NCBI GenBank assembly: GCA_044508215.1
Contig: JBIQID010000165.1
Coordinates: 1 to 5,099, forward strand
Length of the DNA stretch: 5,099 nucleotides
Direction of reading: 5' to 3'
Origin: JAEZFI01 sp044508215
GTDB lineage: Bacteria; Actinomycetota; Acidimicrobiia; Acidimicrobiales; Microtrichaceae
Positions 1 through 5,099 of the stretch are shown here, piece by piece (the stretch's first letter is position 1; every line of letters starts with the position of its first letter). The notes beneath the pieces were generated by a model, which saw only the letters and a list, made by a program, of their open reading frames with translations, was not told the origin of the DNA and ran no database searches. The position numbers were made by a program, and so were the translations under genes.

Positions 1-2
1 GG

Positions 3-2498
3 ATGCGACGGCGCGAGTATCCACGGACGCATCAGATCTTCGGACGCGACCGGGAGATCGACGAGGTCCGTCGGCTGCTCGAAGCAGGCCCGGGCCTGAT
101 CACGGTGACCGGTCGTGGCGGCATCGGGAAGACCTCGGTCGCCCTCGAGGTGGTCCGAACCCTCGGCAGCATCGACGGGCTCGACGGCGGCGTGTGGGTG
201 CCGCTTGCCGGGGCGACCGACCCGGATCTGGTCATGACGGAGATCGCGCACGCGCTCGGAGCGCCGATCGAGGCGGGAGCGGACGCCGCCGGCGTCGTGG
301 CCGACCTGCTCGGGCACGGCGCGCGGGTGCTCGCGCTCGACAACCTCGAGCACCTCCTCGGCTTCGTCCCTGCGCTGTCCGAGCTCCTCGACCGGTGCCC
401 CAGCCTGCGCGTGCTGGTCACCAGCAGAGCGGCCCTGCGGCTCCGCTCCGAGCGCGTCGTCGCTCTGGCGCCGTTGCCCGACCCCACAGAGCTGGTCGGC
501 ACCTCTCTCGAGGAGCTGGCCGAGCAGCCCGCCGTCGCCACGTACTGCAACCAGGCGGCGGCGGTGGACTGGTCGTTCGGGCTCACGCACCAGAACGCAC
601 CCGCCATCGTCGAGCTGTGTCGCCGCCTGGAGGGGCTTCCGCTGGCGATCGAGCTGGCAGCGGTCCGCGCTGCGATGCTGCCGGCGGCCGAGATCCTGCG
701 GCGCCTGGACGATTCCGACCTCGATGTGCTGCGCCGCCCGCGGGGTGACGCACCCGCCCGGCACCACGGGCTGAGGGCCACGATCGACTGGACCTACGGG
801 CTCCTGGCGCCGGACGAGCAACGAGCGCTCCGCTGCATCTCCGTGAACGTGGGCACCTTCGACCTCGACGCGGCGATCGCCCTCATCGATCCCCGCCCGG
901 GAGGCGGATCCGATTCGACCGATGCCCTCGATGCGCTCTCCTCCCTGGTCGACTTCCACCTCATCGATCCCCTGCCAGGTTCCGACCCGCCTCGGTTCTC
1001 GATCCCCGACTCGATCCGTGTGTTCGCGCTGGAGGAGCTCGACCGGTGTGGGGAGAGCTCCGAGGTCACCTCACGCCGGATCGCTCTGCGAGCGCGCCAG
1101 GCGAGGGCGGTGGCGGAGGGCAACGAGTGCTGCACCAGCGAAGGCTCGGTGGAGGCGGACCGCGATGACCTCCTGGACGCGCTGCGCTGCGCGATCGACC
1201 TCGGCCTGGCAGACGCCGCGCTCGACCTCGCCCGCGGTCTTGCCACCCACTGGGACCTGCAGGGGTACGGGCCCGTCCAGGAGCAGGTGCTCGAACGCGC
1301 CATCGAGCTGGGCGCCCACAACGGAGCCGACCCGGCCCGCCTCGCGAACGCCACGCTCTGGTCGGCGTACCTCGGCCTGCGCCACTCGTCGGGGGCCCGT
1401 CCCGACGACCTCGTCGCTCGGATCCGGGAGGCCGAACGGCTCGCAGCGTCGGTCGCGGACGACCAGGCGGCGTTCCACGCCCAGAACGTGTGGCTGCTGG
1501 TGACGCCGACGACCGGTGACCTCGCCCAGGCGACCGCGGCCACGGAGGAGGGCCTGCGCCTCGCCGAACGAAACGACGACGAGGGCTGGCGAGCGTCGAT
1601 CCAGGTCTGGGCCGGGATGCTGGCCCAGCTGGCCGGCGACGAGGAGCGTGCGATGCAGCTGGGCACGGCTGCCCTCGACGGCGCCCGTCGACGCGGTGAT
1701 CGCGAGACGATCGTGCGGGCGTTCATGTTGCTCGATGCGCTGGCCGAGCGGTTCCCCGACCAGCTCGACGCGCTCCCGTCCATCGACGAGGTGATCGAGC
1801 TGGCGCGGGCGCTGCGCCTCAACTTCTACGAGGTGCTCCTGATGCTGCGTCGGGTCCACCACGCCCTGCAGCGCGATCCCGACGCTTCGGTCGAACGGAT
1901 GGCGGAGGCGCTGGAGAAGGCCGGCTCGCTGGTCGCGTCGCCGTTGATCAGCTTCTACTTCCTCTCGCTGGTCCACCTCGCCGTCGGCCGCGGTCACCTC
2001 GAACGAGCGGCGAGCTTCAGCGGGGCGCTGGCGCAGTCACCCTCGGTGGTCTCGGCGTACCTCCCCCACGCCCACGTGGGGCTCCAGGTCGTCCTCGACG
2101 AGGTCCGCTCCCGGCTGGGCGACGACGAGTTCGACCGACAGGTCCAGGTCGGCGCCAGCCTCACCACCAGCCAGGCAGTCGACGAGGCGATCAGGTACGT
2201 GGAGCTCCTGCGCCAGCCGTCCGGAGCGGAGGCCGTCGACGCTGCACCCGCTCCCACCACCGAGGCGTCCGGGCACGCACGGGCCCACGAGGCACCAGGC
2301 GCCGACCGGCTCACGAGCCGTCAGGTCGACGTGCTGCGCCTCCTTTCGAAGGGGCTGTCCAACAAGGAGATCGCATCGGAGCTGGGCGTGCGCCCGAAGA
2401 CGGTGATGCACCACACCACGGCGATCTACCGGGCGCTCGGCGTCCGAGGCCGCAGCGAGGCGACCGCAGTCGCCTTCCGCTTCGGGCTGGTGGACTGA
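3..2498 (+). CDS. LuxR-family transcriptional regulator with STAND (NB-ARC-like) ATPase and helical-repeat region
   Basis: This 831-residue frame reads as a large ATP-dependent transcription regulator of the MalT/LAL type, acting in the cytoplasm on DNA. Residues 14-22 (GRDREIDEV) form the usual lead-in to the nucleotide-binding domain. Walker A is GRGGIGKT at 37-44, and Walker B is VLALDNLEHL at about 109-118. A TSR sensor motif lies at 140-142 and the GLPLAIELAA motif at 211-220. LRATIDW at 257-263 opens the winged-helix part that follows such ATPases. From about residue 384 (EADRDDLLDAL) to about 740 the chain is helical and Leu/Ala/Arg-rich, like the TPR-type sensor arm of the family. The GerE helix-turn-helix is at 768-831, with GLSNKEIA at 784-791 and KTVMHH at 799-804. 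In the conserved TxRExEV motif the acidic pair is Q774 and D776. The ATG at base 3 has only two bases before it, so no ribosome site can be seen and an upstream extension is possible. The ligand and target genes cannot be told from sequence. Confidence 0.93.
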   Translation: MRRREYPRTHQIFGRDREIDEVRRLLEAGPGLITVTGRGGIGKTSVALEVVRTLGSIDGLDGGVWVPLAGATDPDLVMTEIAHALGAPIEAGADAAGVVADLLGHGARVLALDNLEHLLGFVPALSELLDRCPSLRVLVTSRAALRLRSERVVALAPLPDPTELVGTSLEELAEQPAVATYCNQAAAVDWSFGLTHQNAPAIVELCRRLEGLPLAIELAAVRAAMLPAAEILRRLDDSDLDVLRRPRGDAPARHHGLRATIDWTYGLLAPDEQRALRCISVNVGTFDLDAAIALIDPRPGGGSDSTDALDALSSLVDFHLIDPLPGSDPPRFSIPDSIRVFALEELDRCGESSEVTSRRIALRARQARAVAEGNECCTSEGSVEADRDDLLDALRCAIDLGLADAALDLARGLATHWDLQGYGPVQEQVLERAIELGAHNGADPARLANATLWSAYLGLRHSSGARPDDLVARIREAERLAASVADDQAAFHAQNVWLLVTPTTGDLAQATAATEEGLRLAERNDDEGWRASIQVWAGMLAQLAGDEERAMQLGTAALDGARRRGDRETIVRAFMLLDALAERFPDQLDALPSIDEVIELARALRLNFYEVLLMLRRVHHALQRDPDASVERMAEALEKAGSLVASPLISFYFLSLVHLAVGRGHLERAASFSGALAQSPSVVSAYLPHAHVGLQVVLDEVRSRLGDDEFDRQVQVGASLTTSQAVDEAIRYVELLRQPSGAEAVDAAPAPTTEASGHARAHEAPGADRLTSRQVDVLRLLSKGLSNKEIASELGVRPKTVMHHTTAIYRALGVRGRSEATAVAFRFGLVD

Positions 2499-2508
2499 GC
2501 CTCTGCGC

Positions 2509-4020
2509 ATGGCGACCCTGGACCCTCGTCTGCGGCGATCAGCACCGCCGCTGCGGCTCGCATGCCTGGCGATGGGCGTCGTCGTCGTGGTCGCCGTCGC
2601 GGCGTGCGGGGGCAGCAGCACTGCCGAGCCAGGCGCCGACGTCGCGGGCGCCGCCCGCAGGTCACCTGATCGGGGCAGCTGTCCGGTCGATGCGCTCGAC
2701 CGTGCGGACGGTCCCGTCGAGGTCACGGTGTGGCACGGTCTGGTCGGCCAGGCGCAGGCGGCCCTGGAGGAGCTCGCCGACGACTACAACGCCGCGCAGG
2801 ACCGGGTTCGTGTCAGCGTCGACGCGCAGGGCGACTACGAGGAGCTGTTCGCCAAGTTCACCGCCTCGTTGCTGGGTTCGGACGGCTCCATGTTGCCGGA
2901 CGTCCTCTTGGCGCAGGACACCGACACCCGGTTCCTGGTCGACTCCGACCGGCTGGTGGCGGCGGACGACTGCATCGCCGCCGACCCGGAGGCCGAGGCG
3001 CTCTACGACACGCTCGCCGACCACGTGCGGACGACGTACACCGTCGACGGGACGTTGTGGCCGGCCGCGTTCGGCGTGGCAGCGCCCGTCCTCTACTTCA
3101 ACCGGGCACACCTGCAGCTCGCAGGGCTGGACCCCGACGACCCACCGGACAGCCTCGACGAGCTGCGCACGGCGGCCGAGGCGATCAAGTCGGTCCGGCC
3201 GGAGGGCCACCCGCTCGTCTTCGGTGCCCACTCGTGGTGGATCGAGCACCTCGCCACCCGGCAGGGCGACGCGCTGGTCGACGCCGACAACGGGCGGTCC
3301 GGGCTCGCACGACAGAGCCAGCTGTCCAACGACACGATCGTGGAGGTCGTCGAGTGGATGGCCGACATGGTCGACGACGGGTTGATGACCGTCTTCTACC
3401 GCTCGCAGGTCACCGAGCCACCCCTCTCCATGATCCGCCCCGGAGCGGACAGCTCCTCGATGCTGATCGAGACCTCGAGTGCGGTCACCACCCTCGATGC
3501 GCTCCTCGAGGGCGCGGCCGGCGCCGCCGAGGTCGGAGTGGACGCCGGAGATCCCGGGACGCTCGACATCGGCGTGGGCGCGCTGCCGGGGTTCGGCGGC
3601 TCCGGTAGCGGACAGATCGCCGGCAACGCCTGGTACCTCCTCGACGGCCCGGACCACGAGGTCGCCGCGGCGTGGGACTTCCTCCGCTGGGTCAACCAGA
3701 CGCCCCAGCAGGTGAAGTGGGCGGTGAAGGGCTCGTACCTGCCGGTCTGGCAGGGGGCGATCGAGGATCCCGAGCTGCGGCGGTACTACACCGACACCCG
3801 CCCGGGGCGGTGGCTCGAGGTGGCGAACAGCAGCCTCGCGTCGATCGACCCGCGGTTCCCCGGTCCACTGGTCGGTCCGTACACGGAGCTCCGGGAGGCG
3901 ATGCGGGTCGCGCTCGAACGGGTCCTCATCGAGGGTCGACCGGTGCAGGACGAGCTGACACGAGCTGACGCGGCGTTCCAGGCGGCCCTCGAGGCCTACG
4001 CCCGCGACGTCGACGAGTAG
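2509..4020 (+). CDS. UgpB-like family 1 extracellular solute-binding lipoprotein
   Basis: This 503-residue protein looks like the substrate-capturing lipoprotein of a carbohydrate ABC importer, anchored on the outer membrane face. The N-terminus has a basic segment (R7, R9, R10, R16), a Val/Ala-rich hydrophobic core (about 17-32) and a lipobox VAAC at 30-33, making C33 the expected lipidated residue. A Ser/Gly/Ala/Asp linker runs to about 70. The mature fold begins at VEVTVWHG (W75-H76). PVLYFNRAHLQLAGLDP at 193-209 matches the hinge region of glycerol-3-phosphate/sugar-binding proteins such as UgpB. GNAWYLLDG (W375) and KGSYLPVW (ending at W414) are typical C-terminal lobe motifs. Apart from C33, the mature chain has only two cysteines, C58 and C155. 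At 503 residues it is longer than the roughly 440 usual for UgpB. The start lies 10 bases after the regulator's stop with no good Shine-Dalgarno, which suggests translational coupling. M22 is a poor alternative because it would destroy the signal peptide. No permease gene is visible nearby. The substrate is unknown; sugar or glycerol phosphate is inferred from the family. Confidence 0.93.
   Translation: MATLDPRLRRSAPPLRLACLAMGVVVVVAVAACGGSSTAEPGADVAGAARRSPDRGSCPVDALDRADGPVEVTVWHGLVGQAQAALEELADDYNAAQDRVRVSVDAQGDYEELFAKFTASLLGSDGSMLPDVLLAQDTDTRFLVDSDRLVAADDCIAADPEAEALYDTLADHVRTTYTVDGTLWPAAFGVAAPVLYFNRAHLQLAGLDPDDPPDSLDELRTAAEAIKSVRPEGHPLVFGAHSWWIEHLATRQGDALVDADNGRSGLARQSQLSNDTIVEVVEWMADMVDDGLMTVFYRSQVTEPPLSMIRPGADSSSMLIETSSAVTTLDALLEGAAGAAEVGVDAGDPGTLDIGVGALPGFGGSGSGQIAGNAWYLLDGPDHEVAAAWDFLRWVNQTPQQVKWAVKGSYLPVWQGAIEDPELRRYYTDTRPGRWLEVANSSLASIDPRFPGPLVGPYTELREAMRVALERVLIEGRPVQDELTRADAAFQAALEAYARDVDE
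3951..3970 (+). repeat. Near-perfect 10-base tandem repeat inside the binding-protein gene
   Basis: CGAGCTGACA is followed directly by CGAGCTGACG, nine of ten bases identical, near the 3' end of the solute-binding protein gene. It encodes part of the C-terminal helix around ELTRADA. Because the unit is not a multiple of three, gain or loss of one copy would shift the frame over the last residues. It is probably a chance or slippage duplication. Confidence 0.5.
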
Positions 4021-4048
4021 GGCGAGGGACCGCTCCGAGCTGCTCGCC
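4021..4048 (+). other. Stem-loop directly after the binding-protein stop codon
   Basis: GGCGAG (4021-4026) is the exact reverse complement of CTCGCC (4043-4048), leaving a 16-base loop. The loop holds a weaker GGA/TCC pairing (4027-4029 with 4034-4036). The stem starts at the first base after the TAG at 4018-4020. It may act as a 3' end-stabilising or weak termination element, but it has no U-tract, and six-base pairings are common by chance at this GC content. Confidence 0.3.
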
Positions 4049-4083
4049 GAGGCGCCCGGAGGCCCGTCACCTGCGAGCGGCCT

Positions 4084-4114
4084 CAGGTTTGCGCCGGCAG
4101 AGCCGGTGAACCTG
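4084..4114 (+). terminator. Candidate hairpin terminator without U-tract
   Basis: A two-part stem is visible. CAGGTT (4084-4089) pairs with AACCTG (4109-4114), and inside it CCGGC (4094-4098) pairs with GCCGG (4102-4106) around an AGA loop. The unpaired interior bases are TGCG on the left and TG on the right. It lies 63 bases after the binding-protein stop and 53 bases before the dehydrogenase ATG. It is followed by GGCGATGG rather than a run of T, so it is not a classical Rho-independent terminator. High-GC actinobacteria do use hairpins without U-tracts, so a terminator, attenuator or RNA-stabilising role is possible. Confidence 0.4.
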
Positions 4115-4132
4115 GGCGATGGTGGGCGATGG
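4113..4132 (+). repeat. Perfect 10-base tandem duplication
   Basis: TGGGCGATGG occurs twice back to back (4113-4122 and 4123-4132) in the gap before the dehydrogenase gene. The first copy overlaps the last two bases of the 4084-4114 hairpin. It could be a small slippage duplication or a direct-repeat protein-binding site. The sequence does not decide between them. Confidence 0.6.
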
Positions 4133-4149
4133 CGGGCCGCTGAGCCGCC
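4131..4149 (+). other. Small GC hairpin abutting the Shine-Dalgarno
   Basis: GGCGG (4131-4135) can pair with CCGCC (4145-4149) across a nine-base loop. The stem ends one base before the GGAGGAG ribosome site. If it forms in the mRNA it would sit against the ribosome landing site and could tune initiation. A five-base stem is weak evidence in DNA this rich in G and C. Confidence 0.25.
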
Positions 4150-4156
4150 GGAGGAG
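4150..4156 (+). promoter_or_regulatory. Shine-Dalgarno site of the dehydrogenase gene
   Basis: GGAGGAG is a strong match to the 16S rRNA 3' end. It lies 11 bases before the ATG at 4168 and only 2 bases before an in-frame GTG at 4159 (4 bases if GGAGG is taken as the core). The spacing is somewhat long for the ATG and short for the GTG, so either start is possible. The two differ by three residues and both keep the same lipoprotein signal. Confidence 0.7.
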
Positions 4157-4167
4157 ACGTGGGGCCG

Positions 4168-5099
4168 ATGCGGAGGTCGCTGGGGGGAGCGATGAGCCTG
4201 ACGCTCATCGCCGCGGCGCTGGTCGCCTGTGGAAGCGAGACCAGGGCCCGCGCGGCCCTCGAGGACCTGCCGGCGCTGCGAGCCGTCGAGGTGGCGAGGC
4301 TCCCCGAGACGCCCACGGACATCACCGTGGTGGGCGAGCACCTGCTGGTGGCGGGGCGCCGCGGTCGCGTCTTCCAGCTCTCCCTCGCCCGACCGGGCCC
4401 ATCCGGGGCAGCGCACGCAACGCCGCCGGTGGTCCTCGACCTCCGGGCCGACACGTCCGTCGAGGGCGAGCGCGGGCTGCTCGCGCTCGAGACGCTCGAC
4501 GATTCGCTCGTTGCGATGAGTCGGACGCGGTTGGACGGGACGATCGTGGTCGATCTGGCCGAGCTCGGCGCCGAGGGTCGCCTGACGGTCACCGAGCGGC
4601 CCCCGGTCCTCGAGATCGAGCATCCCGCCACGTACCACAACGGTGGTGCCCTCGTGGCCCACGACGGCGCGCTCCTGGTGTCGATCGGCGACGACTACGA
4701 CCGTGGCGGCGACCCGGGCTCGGCGCACGAGCCGCCGCCGTTCGGGACGATCATCCGGATCCCGCCGGACCGGCTCGACCCGGGCTTCTCGGGCGGCCCG
4801 TACCAGCCGTCGGACGACGACTACCTGGCGACCGGCCTCCGCAACCCCTGGCGCATGGCGCTCGATCGCGAGACCGGCTCGCTGTGGATCAGCGACGTCG
4901 GCGAGGCGTCGATGGAGGAGGTGGACGTGCTGCCCCTCGATGGGCGGACCCGCGTCGACTTCGGGTGGCCCAGCTACGAGGGCACGGAGGTGTTCCATGA
5001 AGGGTCGGTCCCGGACGGCCTCGAGCCTCCTGTCTTCACCCGACGGCACGGCGACGGGGTGTGCGCCATCATCGGCGGGTTCGTGTACCGCGGCGGCCC
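4168..5099 (+). CDS. PQQ-dependent sugar dehydrogenase (glucose/sorbosone dehydrogenase family) lipoprotein, 3' end beyond window
   Basis: I translated this frame directly. It has no stop through 310 codons and runs off the right edge. It resembles soluble aldose dehydrogenases of the GSDH/YliI beta-propeller family, which oxidise sugars using pyrroloquinoline quinone. A short lipoprotein signal is present: R2-R3, a hydrophobic stretch, and lipobox LVAC at 18-21, so the enzyme should be anchored outside the membrane at C21. Family motifs follow in order: GRRGRVFQL (blade 1, about 63-71), ERGLLALE at 101-108, HNGGAL at 157-162 (H157 fits the catalytic base), SIGDDYDRGGDPGS at 172-185, FGTIIRI at 192-198, and GLRNPWRMALDRETGSLWIS at 223-242, where R225-N226 fit the PQQ-contacting pair. 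DVGEASMEEV is at 243-252, FGWPSYEG at 265-272 and GGFVYRGG at 303-310. An in-frame TGA at 4141-4143 limits the start. GTG 4159 and ATG 4192 are alternatives, but the latter would lack the basic signal residues. The exact sugar is not predictable. The missing part should hold the last propeller blades. Confidence 0.9.
   Translation, partial: MRRSLGGAMSLTLIAAALVACGSETRARAALEDLPALRAVEVARLPETPTDITVVGEHLLVAGRRGRVFQLSLARPGPSGAAHATPPVVLDLRADTSVEGERGLLALETLDDSLVAMSRTRLDGTIVVDLAELGAEGRLTVTERPPVLEIEHPATYHNGGALVAHDGALLVSIGDDYDRGGDPGSAHEPPPFGTIIRIPPDRLDPGFSGGPYQPSDDDYLATGLRNPWRMALDRETGSLWISDVGEASMEEVDVLPLDGRTRVDFGWPSYEGTEVFHEGSVPDGLEPPVFTRRHGDGVCAIIGGFVYRGG

Noticed and set aside
194..748. + strand alternative-frame open reading of 184 codons inside the regulator
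   Set aside because: It is an Arg/Ala/Gly/Pro-rich shadow frame inside the ATPase domain, where the main frame carries Walker A/B and GxP motifs.
794..1997. Two overlapping minus-strand open frames (794-1822 and 1071-1997) opposite the regulator
   Set aside because: Both are Arg/Ser/Ala-rich with no domain signature, and they lie wholly opposite the well-supported regulator gene. They are typical antisense openness in GC-rich coding DNA.
4089..4125. Possible promoter beginning with TTGCGC at 4089-4094
   Set aside because: No convincing -10 hexamer lies 16-18 bases downstream; the sequence there is CTGGGC/GGCGAT. The TTG also falls inside the hairpin stem.
4083..4640. Minus-strand open frame of 185 codons covering the gap and the start of the dehydrogenase
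   Set aside because: It is Ser/Arg/Pro-rich with no recognisable domain and is antisense to a supported gene. Part of it is the complement of the hairpin region.
4119..5000. + strand open frame of 293 codons overlapping the dehydrogenase gene
   Set aside because: It lies in a different frame from the dehydrogenase, is dominated by Arg, Gly, Pro and Ala, and has no motifs, whereas the 4168 frame shows a lipobox and ordered GSDH-family motifs.
2662..5049. Very long open frame on the minus strand (795 codons, GTG start) spanning the last two genes and their gap
   Set aside because: Its codons lie exactly opposite the codons of both + strand genes, so it stays open simply because those genes avoid TTA, CTA and TCA codons, as expected at high GC. 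It ends where the sense gene uses a TCA serine codon (2662-2664). Its translation is Arg/Val/Gly-rich with no recognisable motif.

Overview
The window is very GC-rich (roughly 70% by eye), densely coding, and uses G/C at most third codon positions. Together with the protein types present (a long STAND-ATPase LuxR regulator and lipoproteins with short, clear lipoboxes), this points to a high-GC Gram-positive actinobacterium. I lean towards a free-living lineage such as Acidimicrobiia, but that placement is inference and not proven by the sequence.

Layout: three genes lie on the + strand in the same direction. (1) Bases 3-2498 encode a large cytoplasmic regulator with an NB-ARC/STAND ATPase core, a helical repeat (TPR-like) region and a C-terminal LuxR/GerE helix-turn-helix. 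Its start sits at the window edge, so the 5' end may be incomplete. (2) After only 10 bases, 2509-4020 encodes a UgpB-like family 1 extracellular solute-binding lipoprotein, probably for a sugar or glycerol phosphate. (3) After a 147-base gap with several potential stem-loops, a short tandem repeat and a strong Shine-Dalgarno, 4168-5099 encodes the N-terminal 310 residues of a PQQ-dependent glucose/sorbosone dehydrogenase-type lipoprotein. Its frame is open to the right edge.

How they may work together: the first two genes are close enough to share a transcript, which suggests the regulator is made together with a surface binding protein. No ABC permease or ATPase gene is visible between or beside them. 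The third gene has its own ribosome binding site and may be transcribed separately. Both lipoproteins would act on the outer face of the membrane and both families typically handle carbohydrates, so a theme of sugar sensing, capture and oxidation is plausible, but this is inferred from family membership and proximity only.

I found no RNA genes, CRISPR arrays, insertion sequences or phage-like genes. Nothing here clearly amounts to an undescribed system. The points most worth checking are the regulator/binding-protein pairing without visible transporter parts, the structured gap before the third gene, and the edge-truncated dehydrogenase.
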